Assembly (NCBI GenBank): GCA_040080835.1
Contig: JBEBHP010000009.1
Coordinates: 62,001-126,000, forward strand
Source: SZUA-430 sp040080835
GTDB lineage: Bacteria > Pseudomonadota > Alphaproteobacteria > Micropepsales > Micropepsaceae
DNA: 64,000 bases
Direction of reading: 5' to 3'
The translations under genes were made by a program, and so were the position numbers. Numbering within the stretch: position 1 is the first letter of the stretch; every line of letters starts with the position of its first letter. The notes beneath the pieces are model-generated. The model searched no databases, had not been told where the DNA came from, and worked only from the letters and a program-made list of their open reading frames with translations. This document shows, piece by piece, positions 8,214 through 15,952 of the stretch.

Positions 8214-9398
8214 ATGCGTCAGGCCGTCATTGTTTCTACCGCCCGTACTGGATTGGCAAAGTCCTATCGCGGTGGTTTCAACAACACGCATGGCGCCGCA
8301 ATGGCTGGTCATGCAATCAAGCACGCAATCCAGCGCGCGAAGATCGAGCCTGGCGAAGTTGAAGACGTCATCATGGGCTGCGGTTTGCCCGAAGGCGCAA
8401 CCGGCCAGAACATCGGGCGCCTGGCAGCAATCTGGGCGGGCTGCCCTGTCACCACATCAGGCACCACGATCAATCGGTTCTGCTCGTCCGGCCTTCAGTC
8501 TATCGCTGTCGCGGCCGGCCGCATCCTCAATGAAGGCGTTCCGATCGCAATCGGCGCCGGCGTTGAATCAATCTCCCTCGTCCAGGGCACCCTGAACGTA
8601 AACCGAATCACCGAAGAAAAGCTGATGCAGTCCTATCCCGCGCTTTGGATGCCGATGATCGATACCGCCGACATCGTCGCGGCCCGGTACAACATCTCTC
8701 GCGAACGCCAGGATCGCTTCTCCTACGAAAGCCAGCGCCGGACCGCTGCGGCCCAGAAAGCCAACATATTCGCCGACGAAATCGTCCCGATGGAAACCGT
8801 CATGACGACAACGAACAAGGAAACCGGCGAGACCAAAAACGTGCCGTACACGGTCACGAAGGACGAATGCAATCGCGCCGACACAACTTATGATGCTCTT
8901 GCTGGCCTGAAGCCGATCAAGGGTCCGGACAAGTTCGTGACCGCCGGAAACGCAAGCCAGTTGTCAGATGGCTCCTCCGCCTGCGTCGTGATGGAGGCCG
9001 GCGAAGCCGCAAAGCGAAACCTCAAGCCGCTTGGCATCTTCAAGGGATTTGCGGTCGCAGGCTGTGAGCCGGATGAAATGGGCATTGGTCCGGTATTCGC
9101 AGTGCCGCGACTGCTTCAGCGCCACGGCCTGAAAGTGCAGGACATCGATCTCTGGGAATTGAACGAGGCATTCGCAAGCCAGGTTCTCTATTCGATGGAC
9201 CGCCTCGACATTCCGCACGAAAAGCTGAACGTGAACGGCGGATCGATTTCAATCGGCCATCCCTTTGGCATGACAGGCGCACGTCTGGTGGGCCATGCCC
9301 TTCTCGAAGGCCGCCGCCGCAAGGCAAAGAATGTTGTCATCACGATGTGCATTGGCGGTGGAATGGGTGCTGCCGGCCTGTTCGAAGTCGTGCACTAA
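8214..9398 (+). CDS. Thiolase / acetyl-CoA C-acyltransferase
   Basis: I choose the ATG at 8214 (GAGGAG site seven bases before it), giving 394 residues, the normal thiolase length. The acylated Cys90 is in NRFCSSGLQ, the histidine in NVNGGSISIGHPFGMTGAR, and the second catalytic cysteine in CIGGGMGAAG. It catalyses thiolytic cleavage of 3-ketoacyl-CoA, or the reverse condensation. With the upstream isomerase and thioesterases it fits acyl-CoA breakdown, although it is separated from them by the minus-strand dehalogenase and must have its own promoter in 8053-8213. Confidence 0.92.
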   Translation: MRQAVIVSTARTGLAKSYRGGFNNTHGAAMAGHAIKHAIQRAKIEPGEVEDVIMGCGLPEGATGQNIGRLAAIWAGCPVTTSGTTINRFCSSGLQSIAVAAGRILNEGVPIAIGAGVESISLVQGTLNVNRITEEKLMQSYPALWMPMIDTADIVAARYNISRERQDRFSYESQRRTAAAQKANIFADEIVPMETVMTTTNKETGETKNVPYTVTKDECNRADTTYDALAGLKPIKGPDKFVTAGNASQLSDGSSACVVMEAGEAAKRNLKPLGIFKGFAVAGCEPDEMGIGPVFAVPRLLQRHGLKVQDIDLWELNEAFASQVLYSMDRLDIPHEKLNVNGGSISIGHPFGMTGARLVGHALLEGRRRKAKNVVITMCIGGGMGAAGLFEVVH

Positions 9399-9416
9399 GA
9401 TAGGAAAAGACGTGCC

Positions 9417-9917
9417 ATGAAACGCCTAAATCTACTCGCAATCGCCATTTCGCTGCTTGCGGTCGCTGGCTGTGACCAGATGTTCCTGAAGCAGGCGCCG
9501 GGTGTTGCGCCAGTGGCTTACGGGCCGGAAACAGAGCGCCAGATCGAAAGCGCCTCGCAGCGCTACGGCGCCTTGCTGCGGGCGATGGATGCCGAGGGCG
9601 TATCGAACATGTACGCGCCGGATGGTGTGTGGGAACGACAGAGCGGTCCGGTGTCCGGCCGTGACGCGATCAGGCAGGCCTTGTCGAACTCGAATGGTGT
9701 TCAGGTTCTTGGTGTCGAGATGAAGACATCATACTTGTCATATAACGGGCCTGCGGTTGTGCAGACGGGAGACATAAACCAGAGCATCAAGCTGCCGAAC
9801 GGAAAGTTGGTCAATTCAACAGGCCGTTTCGAGGCAACATGGATACACGCCGCAAATGGCGAGTGGTGGATCAGGCGTATGGTGACACGGCCAAACGCCA
9901 AGCCTCCAGGCACGTGA
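9417..9917 (+). CDS. Lipoprotein with SnoaL/DUF4440-like domain
   Basis: The 166-residue product begins with a lipoprotein signal peptide; the lipobox LAVAGC places the lipidated cysteine at residue 19. The rest resembles the NTF2/SnoaL fold: a helix RYGALLRAMDAEGVSNMYAP, then GRDAIRQAL, and strands ending in GEWWIRRMV. Proteins of this kind include nuclear transport factor 2-like stress or ketosteroid-isomerase-like proteins, so no reaction can be assigned. It follows the thiolase by 18 bp, probably on the same transcript, and ends before a hairpin terminator. Confidence 0.75.
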   Translation: MKRLNLLAIAISLLAVAGCDQMFLKQAPGVAPVAYGPETERQIESASQRYGALLRAMDAEGVSNMYAPDGVWERQSGPVSGRDAIRQALSNSNGVQVLGVEMKTSYLSYNGPAVVQTGDINQSIKLPNGKLVNSTGRFEATWIHAANGEWWIRRMVTRPNAKPPGT

Positions 9918-9954
9918 TTTTACACTGACAGACTGCGGCGTACTGAATGAGGGC

Positions 9955-9983
9955 GCAGCCCCGGAAAGCCGGGCTGCCTTTTG
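9955..9983 (+). terminator. Rho-independent-type terminator after the lipoprotein gene
   Basis: The inverted repeat GCAGCCC (9955-9961) and GGGCTGC (9971-9977), with extra C-G pairing inside, is followed by CTTTTG. It lies 38 bases after the lipoprotein stop and just before the sdpR promoter. Confidence 0.65.
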
Positions 9984-9997
9984 CATTGCAGGTGCTC

Positions 9998-10034
9998 TTG
10001 ACATTATTTCGGTAATTGCCTAAATAACGAAATA
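9998..10034 (+). promoter_or_regulatory. Strong sdpR promoter with overlapping inverted repeat
   Basis: A consensus -35 box TTGACA (9998-10003) is followed after exactly 17 bp by TAAATA (10021-10026). An inverted repeat TATTTCG (10005-10011) and CGAAATA (10028-10034) brackets the -10 region and touches the sdpR start codon, an ideal place for ArsR-type autorepression. Initiation would fall at about 10032-10034, so the message is nearly leaderless. Confidence 0.7.
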
Positions 10035-10306
10035 TGAACAGTGTTTTCGAAGCCCTGGCCCATCCCGTGCGCAGAGACATCCTCAAGCTCTTGCGAAAGC
10101 GGTCCATGAGTGCGGGCGAATTGTCGGAACATTTCTCGATCGCCAAACCCACGCTGTCCGGCCACTTCACGGTGCTGAAGGGCGCCGACCTGGTGACAAC
10201 CGAGCGGCAGGGGACGACGATTATGTACCACCTGAATACCTCTGCGATGGAGGACGCACTCGGCGCCTTCATGTCGCTCGCAGGCGTGAAGCGAAAGGAC
10301 GACTAG
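10034..10306 (+). CDS. sdpR: ArsR-family autorepressor, SdpR-like
   Basis: The 90-residue protein is a single winged helix-turn-helix of the ArsR family: FEALAHPVRRDILKLLRKR, then SAGELSEHFSIAKPTLSGHFTVLKGADLV, then a wing TERQGTTIMYHLN. It has no metal-binding cysteines, so it is not a metal sensor. The following gene encodes SdpI, and such pairs work as in Bacillus: the membrane protein sequesters the repressor when it detects its peptide signal. No ribosome-binding site is visible because the predicted transcript starts at the ATG. Confidence 0.88.
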   Translation: MNSVFEALAHPVRRDILKLLRKRSMSAGELSEHFSIAKPTLSGHFTVLKGADLVTTERQGTTIMYHLNTSAMEDALGAFMSLAGVKRKDD

Positions 10307-10309
10307 ATC

Positions 10310-10987
10310 ATGAACCTCCGCCCGATGTTGATCAGTAACACGGGGCTGATAGCCGCAATGTCAGCGCTCTCGGCCTGGGCTTGGGACCGGATTCCAGACG
10401 GCGCAAGTCTTCCTGTTCACTATGGGCTTGACGGTACGCCGGATCGGTTTGGTTCAAAGGCCGAAGCGCTGATTGTCATTCCCATTTTGGCGGTTGGCAT
10501 CACGATCTTGCTTTGGACTCTGCCACGATTTGATCCGCGGCGAGAGAACATCGAAGCCAGTGGAAAATTCTGGAACGTAGTTTCAATCGCCGTCGTCGCG
10601 CTGCTGACATATCTGCAAGGTCTGATGATTCTGGCCGCTACCGGCCATATCGACAATCTGATGACCTATCTGGTTCCAGGCTTGAGCGTCATGTTCATGG
10701 TCATCGGAAACTACCTCAGCAAGACGCGTTCAAACTGGTTTGGCGGCATTCGGACACCATGGACGATGTCGAGCGACTATTCATGGAACCGGACTCACCG
10801 CATTGCAGGCACGCTCTTCATTCTGTCCGGGCTTGGTTCGCTTGCAACGTGGGTAGTGGCAGGTTCAGAGTTTTCTTTTGTAGTGCTGATGGCGTCCCTT
10901 GCCGGGTCAGCTCTGCTTTCTGTGATCCTGTCATACGTGTTCTGGCGGCAGGATCCCGAAAGGGAAAGCAAAGCGACCTCACCCTAG
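10310..10987 (+). CDS. sdpI: SdpI-family immunity/signal membrane protein
   Basis: The 225-residue protein has six hydrophobic segments. The N-terminal DUF1648 region carries LPVHYGLDGTPDRFGSK, and the SdpI signature is in IGNYLSKTRSNWFGGIRTPW followed by WNRTHRIAG. In Bacillus subtilis the homologue protects against the SdpC toxin and recruits SdpR to the membrane. The start is three bases after the sdpR stop, so the pair is translationally linked. No SdpABC toxin genes are seen in this window, so the ligand may be foreign or the protein may have another role. Confidence 0.9.
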   Translation: MNLRPMLISNTGLIAAMSALSAWAWDRIPDGASLPVHYGLDGTPDRFGSKAEALIVIPILAVGITILLWTLPRFDPRRENIEASGKFWNVVSIAVVALLTYLQGLMILAATGHIDNLMTYLVPGLSVMFMVIGNYLSKTRSNWFGGIRTPWTMSSDYSWNRTHRIAGTLFILSGLGSLATWVVAGSEFSFVVLMASLAGSALLSVILSYVFWRQDPERESKATSP

Positions 10988-11042
10988 TTGGGGGGGGCAA
11001 AAATGTGTTGACGAATTGTCGATCCGCCTGTCGGTACGCCAA

Positions 11043-11417
11043 TTATGCTTCAGCTCGGTTCGTGATCAGGAACGCCGCAAACCCGATCAGGAACAAGACG
11101 TCGCCGATCGCAACGGCAAAGGCCTGGAATGGAATTGCGCCGGACAGATAGGCTTGTGCAAAGAGAGCAACCACTCCGGCTTTCCCGCCAGTTCCCAGCC
11201 AGACGATCGCGTGGTTGCTCGACAAATTGCCGGCAACAATGCCGTACCCGACACCAAAGGCAATCACGAGCGCGCCCGTAGCTTGATGGAACAGCACATC
11301 AGTTGCGGGTGGCAGGTTCATCAGCGCCAGTGCTTCATGGGGCGCAATCAGAAAAGGCACGCCAGCCGCAAAGTTGAACAGCGCCGCCACAATAAAAAAG
11401 ATCCGCCAACCGCTCAT
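11043..11417 (-). CDS. Hypothetical four-helix membrane protein
   Basis: The 124-residue product consists of four hydrophobic segments, starting with WRIFFIVAALFNFAAGVPFLI and ending with AFAVAIGDVLFLIGFAAFLI. I do not recognise a characterised family; small four-helix proteins of this look are often annotated only as uncharacterised. Its ATG overlaps the stop of the upstream oxidoreductase by four bases (11414-11417), so the two are translationally coupled. Confidence 0.7.
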   Translation of the reverse strand: MSGWRIFFIVAALFNFAAGVPFLIAPHEALALMNLPPATDVLFHQATGALVIAFGVGYGIVAGNLSSNHAIVWLGTGGKAGVVALFAQAYLSGAIPFQAFAVAIGDVLFLIGFAAFLITNRAEA

Positions 11418-12442
11418 GGTTCCTCGCTGATTTGAATGAGTAGCTTGCCCATATTGCCGCCTGTGAACAGCTTTCCAAGCGTGTCGACAGCGTTCTCCAG
11501 TCCCTCAGTGATGTCGACCCGGTCCTTGACCTGACCGGTCATTAGCCACTGCGCCATCTCGGCTGTAAACTCGTCAAAGCGGTTGATGTAGTCGAGGATG
11601 ATGAAGCCCTCGATCCTGGCGCGCTTCATGAGGATGCTTGTCAAATTTTGTCCGACGACGGGGCCATCGGCATTGTATTGAGAAATGAGCCCGCACAGGA
11701 CGATGCGAGCATGCAGGTTGATATGTGCGAGGATCGTATCGAGGATCCGGCCGCCAACATTTTCAAAATCGATATCAATGCCCTTGGGGCACAGCTTCTT
11801 GAGCGCCTTGGCCAGATCAGCTTGCTTGTAGTTGATGCAGGCGTTGAATCCGAGTTCCTTAGCGACGTAATTGCATTTCGCGTCAGAGCCGGCAATGCCG
11901 ATCACGTTGCATCCCTTGATACGGGCGATCTGACCAACGATTTGTCCAACCGCTCCGGCGGCCGCCGAAACCACGACAGTCTCTCCGGGCTTGGGCCGTC
12001 CGAGGTCGAGCAGGCCGAAATAGGCCGTGGCGCCGGTGAACCCCAATGCACTCAAATAGGACGACATCGGAATGCCGGGCAGTCGCGTCAGCTTGCGCGC
12101 GGCGAAGGGTCCCGAGACGGTCGCGATGGAGTAGTCCTGCCATCCACCCATGCCCGGCAGCACCAGATCACCAACCTCAAACTCCGGCACGTTCGACTGT
12201 TCAACCATTCCAAGCGTGCCACCTCGCATGACATCGCCAAGTGCGACCGGCGGCATGTACTGGTCCATGTCGCTCATCCAGATGCGGTTTGTGGGGTCCA
12301 GCGAAAGGTAAACATTGCGGACCAGAAACTCTCCCTTCCTGGGTACGGGCTTTGGCGACTCGACAAACTCAAGGTCACCAGGCCGGATATCGCCAACTGG
12401 CCGTTTTCTGAGCCGCCATTGCCTGTTCGTGCTGCGCATCAA
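11414..12442 (-). CDS. NADP-dependent medium-chain reductase, CurA/alkenal reductase family
   Basis: The 342-residue protein is a zinc-independent medium-chain dehydrogenase/reductase. It has the N-terminal pattern VRNVYLSLDPTNRIWM, the cofactor loop SAAAGAVGQIVGQIARIKGC and the segment DIDFENVGGRILD, all diagnostic of the alkenal/curcumin reductase group. No structural zinc cysteines are present. These enzymes use NADPH to reduce carbon-carbon double bonds of reactive alpha,beta-unsaturated carbonyls. ATG codons at the first and second positions are both possible. It leads a two-gene operon with the small membrane protein. Confidence 0.88.
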   Translation of the reverse strand: MMRSTNRQWRLRKRPVGDIRPGDLEFVESPKPVPRKGEFLVRNVYLSLDPTNRIWMSDMDQYMPPVALGDVMRGGTLGMVEQSNVPEFEVGDLVLPGMGGWQDYSIATVSGPFAARKLTRLPGIPMSSYLSALGFTGATAYFGLLDLGRPKPGETVVVSAAAGAVGQIVGQIARIKGCNVIGIAGSDAKCNYVAKELGFNACINYKQADLAKALKKLCPKGIDIDFENVGGRILDTILAHINLHARIVLCGLISQYNADGPVVGQNLTSILMKRARIEGFIILDYINRFDEFTAEMAQWLMTGQVKDRVDITEGLENAVDTLGKLFTGGNMGKLLIQISEEP

Positions 12443-12561
12443 GGCCCGATACTCCCTTCATTCCATTCACACTATTGCGACCTGAGACGTTAAGCCTCTT
12501 GGGCCACTCGCGATAGATTGCATACTCGGGTATACACCGCCAATTCCAGTCTCATTGGGGA

Positions 12562-14694
12562 ATGCATGTGTTTGCTGGCTTGATGCGGATTTCAATTGCT
12601 CTGTGTTTGTTGTCCGTTGCCGCAGCGTTGCCGGCAGCGGCTGGCGATGTGGCAACGACTTCGCATGTCGAGGCGCGCCTGGTGTCCGAGGTTGAAGGCG
12701 TCCCTGCATCTGGCGGGGTCGTTTCACTGGCATTGCTTCAGACAATGCAGCCGGAATGGCATACCTATTGGCGCAACCCGGGTGAGTCCGGCGAGCCAAC
12801 GACTCTTGCTTGGTCGCTGCCACAGGGCTTCAGCGCGTCAGATATAAAGTGGCCGCATCCCGAGCGGATCCCTTATGGCGAGCTCGCCAACTATGGCTAT
12901 TCGCAACAGGTTCTGCTGCGCTCCGAAATTACGGTACCACCCGGAGAGGCCGTCGGAAGCACAATCACGTTCAAGGTTGATGCCACCTGGCTTGTTTGCA
13001 AGGACATCTGCGTTCCTGAGCAGGCAACACTGGACCTGACGCTGCCTGTCGTCGAAGGCACGCCGGCATCCAACGCGCAACTCAAGGAGGCCTTTGCAAA
13101 GGCTCGCGCGACAGAACCGATTCTCGGTGGTCCATTCGACGGGCATTTCAGCGTAAGAGCAGACACCGTAACACTGTATTTCGTTCCGACCGGCAAGACC
13201 GCGCAAAGCATCGGCGCGCAGTTCTTTCCCTACACCAAAGGTCAGATCAAGGCGTCGGCTCTCCAGACACCTGAACGTTTGGGACAGGGCTTTGCAATCT
13301 CGGTTCCCGCAGGATGGCGCTTGCGCGATGCGTCGCAACTGAACCAGACCAGCAGGATTGACGGCGTTCTCGTGATTCCGTCTGACAGCGGCACACAAGC
13401 CTTCGAGATCTCGCTTCAAAAGGGCGGGGTGCCAGCGGGCCCCGTTGCCGCTGCAGGCGCAGACATTCCCTTCCTGCAGGCGATTGCGTTTGCCATTCTC
13501 GGAGGCCTCATTCTCAACCTGATGCCCTGCGTCTTCCCGATCCTGTCGATGAAGGCGCTGTCGCTCGTTCGTTCCGGTCATGCTGAGCGTCCATGGGTTG
13601 ATGGCCTCGTGTATCTCGCAGGCGTGATGACGACCTTTGCTTCGCTTGCGGGAGCGTTGCTGTGGCTGCGCTCGCTGGGAGAAGATGTGGGGTGGGGCTT
13701 CCAGCTCCAGTCACCAGTATCGGTAGCGGCGCTTGCCTATATTCTTGCAGGCGTCGGCTTCTCGTTGTCGGGCCTGTTCTATCTGGGTGGCTCACTTCAA
13801 AACGCCGGACAGAACTTGTCGAACCACACAGGTCTGGTCGGCACCTTCTTTACGGGCGTGCTCGCCGTTGTTGTGGCAGCACCCTGCACCGCACCATTCA
13901 TGGGCGCGGCCATGAGCTTTGCCTTTACGCAGTCGGCGCCTGTCACGATCGCGGTATTCTTGGCGCTGGGCTTCGGCCTCGCATTGCCGTGGGTCATCTT
14001 CTCCATGGTACCGGCGCTGGTTCGCCTGCTGCCACGCCCCGGAGAGTGGATGGACAGCTTCAAGCAGTTCCTCGCATTTCCAATGTATGGCGCCGCCGCA
14101 TGGCTTGTCTGGGTGATCTCGCAGCAGGTCAGTCCCGAAGACCTGTTCCGCGTGATGATCGGCCTCGTGTTGCTTGGATTTTCAGCATGGGCCTTTGGCA
14201 CCCTCCAGCGCCGCGCAGCAGAATCCAGATCGTTCATTTTGAGCTTTCTCTTCTTTATCGCGGGCCTTGGTGGTGCAATAGCATTGATTGCTATGCCGTT
14301 CGATCCGGCGAGACCCGCTCAGTCAACTGATGACAGTCCTGGCAACCATGCCTTCGCCGAAGCCTATTCTGCAGCGCGGCTCGCAAAGCTGCTGGCAGAA
14401 GGCAACCCTGTGTTCGTGAACCTGACGGCTGCATGGTGCGTGAGCTGTCTGTACAATGAACGCGTTGCACTCTCGACTGATGCAGTACGAAATGCATTTC
14501 GCGACACCGGCACAGTCTATCTCCTCGGCGACTGGACCAATCAGAATCCGGAAATCAGTGCATTGCTGAAGCAGCATGGCCGCGATGGCGTGCCGCTGTA
14601 TTTGTATTTCGCAGCAGACAGCGCAGCACCGGTGATACTGCCGCAGATCCTGACCGAAGGTTTGATACTCGATACGTTGAAGGGCACGAAATGA
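12562..14694 (+). CDS. DsbD/ScsB-like thiol:disulfide interchange protein
   Basis: The 710-residue protein has a signal peptide and an N-terminal DsbD-alpha-like domain with TYWRNPGESGEPT and the redox pair in LVCKDICVPEQ. An eight-helix membrane domain follows, with cysteines in NLMPCVFP and AAPCTAPF, and then a C-terminal thioredoxin domain with WCVSC at residues 625-629. This layout carries electrons from cytoplasmic thioredoxin across the inner membrane to periplasmic acceptors. The larger N-terminal region resembles ScsB-type proteins. Its stop overlaps the start of the next gene by four bases, pointing to that product as a redox partner. Confidence 0.9.
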   Translation: MHVFAGLMRISIALCLLSVAAALPAAAGDVATTSHVEARLVSEVEGVPASGGVVSLALLQTMQPEWHTYWRNPGESGEPTTLAWSLPQGFSASDIKWPHPERIPYGELANYGYSQQVLLRSEITVPPGEAVGSTITFKVDATWLVCKDICVPEQATLDLTLPVVEGTPASNAQLKEAFAKARATEPILGGPFDGHFSVRADTVTLYFVPTGKTAQSIGAQFFPYTKGQIKASALQTPERLGQGFAISVPAGWRLRDASQLNQTSRIDGVLVIPSDSGTQAFEISLQKGGVPAGPVAAAGADIPFLQAIAFAILGGLILNLMPCVFPILSMKALSLVRSGHAERPWVDGLVYLAGVMTTFASLAGALLWLRSLGEDVGWGFQLQSPVSVAALAYILAGVGFSLSGLFYLGGSLQNAGQNLSNHTGLVGTFFTGVLAVVVAAPCTAPFMGAAMSFAFTQSAPVTIAVFLALGFGLALPWVIFSMVPALVRLLPRPGEWMDSFKQFLAFPMYGAAAWLVWVISQQVSPEDLFRVMIGLVLLGFSAWAFGTLQRRAAESRSFILSFLFFIAGLGGAIALIAMPFDPARPAQSTDDSPGNHAFAEAYSAARLAKLLAEGNPVFVNLTAAWCVSCLYNERVALSTDAVRNAFRDTGTVYLLGDWTNQNPEISALLKQHGRDGVPLYLYFAADSAAPVILPQILTEGLILDTLKGTK

Positions 14695-15293
14695 TCCGTT
14701 TGGTTCTTGTTGCAGTCATGTCGCTTCTGGCGCTCACGCAGGCCATAGCCGCGCCAGCCATCGGCCAGAAGGCGCCAGCATTCTCAGCCATCGATTCAAA
14801 CGGCAAACTGCGCTCGCTCAGCGAGTTCAAGGGAAGGATTGTTGTCCTCGAATGGACGAACAATGGCTGCCCCTATGTCCGCAAGCACTATGGTTCGGGT
14901 AATATGCAGAAAGTCCAGGCCGACCTCACCGCCCAAGGCGCAGTCTGGCTCTCGATCATCTCGTCCGCTCCCGGCAAGCAGGGCTTCGTAAACGGGGCAG
15001 AGGCAAACCAGCTGACGGCTGCAAGAAGCGCGCATCCGACTGCCGTTCTGCTCGACCCGACAGGCGAGGTGGGCCACGCCTACGAGGCCCAGACCACGCC
15101 GCACATGTTCATCATCGACCGCCAGGGCATCCTGCGCTACATGGGTGCCATCGACGACCAGCCGACCACGGACCCATCATCGCTCCAGTCAGCCAGAACC
15201 TACGTCAGAGAGGCCTTCGCCGCGGTCTCGGCAGGAAGGCCCGTCGAGGTCACGGCCACCGACCCCTACGGTTGCAGCGTCAAGTACCAGTAA
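14691..15293 (+). CDS. Periplasmic thioredoxin-fold (redoxin/AhpC-TSA-like) protein
   Basis: The 200-residue product has a cleavable signal (MIRLVLVAVMSLLALTQAIA) and a redoxin fold with FKGRIVVLEWTNNGCPYVRK. The single conserved-type cysteine lies where peroxiredoxins have their peroxidatic residue, followed by VRKHY instead of a CxxC pair; another cysteine is near the C-terminus in YGCSVKYQ. Coupling to the DsbD-like gene by an ATGA overlap suggests it is reduced by that protein in the periplasm. Whether it is a peroxidase or a disulfide reductase is not decided by the sequence. Confidence 0.82.
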   Translation: MIRLVLVAVMSLLALTQAIAAPAIGQKAPAFSAIDSNGKLRSLSEFKGRIVVLEWTNNGCPYVRKHYGSGNMQKVQADLTAQGAVWLSIISSAPGKQGFVNGAEANQLTAARSAHPTAVLLDPTGEVGHAYEAQTTPHMFIIDRQGILRYMGAIDDQPTTDPSSLQSARTYVREAFAAVSAGRPVEVTATDPYGCSVKYQ

Positions 15294-15455
15294 GTCAGTT
15301 ATTTCAATGGGTTGCAAAAGTTATCGGAATTTGACCACGAACAGGCTTTTACCAATTCGTAAAGGCTCCGCCCTCGGCTGGCGCACTGAAATTCGCCTTC
15401 TAACGCGTTGAAAAAATTAAGAAAAATCCATCAAGACATTTTATTGCGCGCACCC

Positions 15456-15485
15456 CTTGACCTTAACGGTCGACGCCCCTAAATC
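15456..15485 (+). promoter_or_regulatory. groESL promoter readable as RpoH and sigma-70 type
   Basis: CTTGAC (15456-15461) and CCCCTAAAT (15476-15484), spaced by 14 bp, match the heat-shock sigma-32 pattern. Read one base later, TTGACC and TAAATC with a 17-bp spacer also make a housekeeping promoter. Transcription would start near 15490, just before the CIRCE element. Confidence 0.7.
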
Positions 15486-15497
15486 CCTCTCCGCGCA

Positions 15498-15524
15498 TTG
15501 GCACTCGATGAAGTCGAGTGCTAA
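15498..15524 (+). promoter_or_regulatory. CIRCE element (HrcA operator)
   Basis: The inverted repeat TTGGCACTC-N9-GAGTGCTAA differs from the canonical CIRCE (TTAGCACTC-N9-GAGTGCTAA) at one base. It lies immediately downstream of the predicted groESL start point, where HrcA binding blocks transcription. hrcA itself is not in the window. Confidence 0.95.
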
Positions 15525-15568
15525 CAGCCATCATCCAAACCCAAATAAAGCTCTTAGGAGAGACCCTC

Positions 15569-15883
15569 ATGAAGTTCCGTCCCCTCGGTGACCGCGTGGT
15601 CGTCAAGCGCGTTCAGGAAGACGTAAAAACCGCTGGCGGGATCATTATCCCCGATACGGCTCAGGAAAAGCCGCAGGAAGGCGAAATCATCTCTGTCGGC
15701 CCCGGCGCCCGCGATGAAAAGGGCGATCGCATCGCTCCGGAAGTGAAAGCTGGTGATCGCATCCTGTTTGGCAAGTGGTCCGGCACGGAAGTGAAGATCG
15801 ACGGCCAGGATCTGTTGATCATGAAGGAATCCGACATCATGGGCGTGCTCGAAGGCAAGGTATCGGCGAAGAAGGCGGCTTAA
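15569..15883 (+). CDS. groES: Co-chaperonin GroES
   Basis: I use the ATG at 15569, preceded by TAGGAG, giving 104 residues; an upstream in-frame codon falls within the CIRCE. The product starts MKFRPLGDRVVVKR, contains the mobile loop region EEDVKTAGGIIIPDTAQEK-like segment and the KSGTEVKIDG-type strand (WSGTEVKIDGQDL). It forms the heptameric lid of the GroEL folding chamber in the cytoplasm. It is under CIRCE/HrcA and probably RpoH control. A hairpin with a T tract overlaps its stop codon. Confidence 0.97.
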   Translation: MKFRPLGDRVVVKRVQEDVKTAGGIIIPDTAQEKPQEGEIISVGPGARDEKGDRIAPEVKAGDRILFGKWSGTEVKIDGQDLLIMKESDIMGVLEGKVSAKKAA

Positions 15884-15910
15884 GGACCTCACGGTCTTTG
15901 CCGCTTTTTT
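15875..15910 (+). terminator. Intercistronic hairpin with T tract between groES and groEL
   Basis: GCGGC (15875-15879) pairs with GCCGC (15900-15904), and inside it AAGGACC pairs with GGTCTTT around a TCAC loop. Six T residues follow (15905-15910). It has the form of a rho-independent terminator and overlaps the groES stop. Since groEL follows 42 bases later without an obvious new promoter, partial termination or RNA processing is likely. Confidence 0.65.
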
Positions 15911-15952
15911 GTTGATCCCCCTGGCACCCCCAATAAAAGGACATGAAATCCA

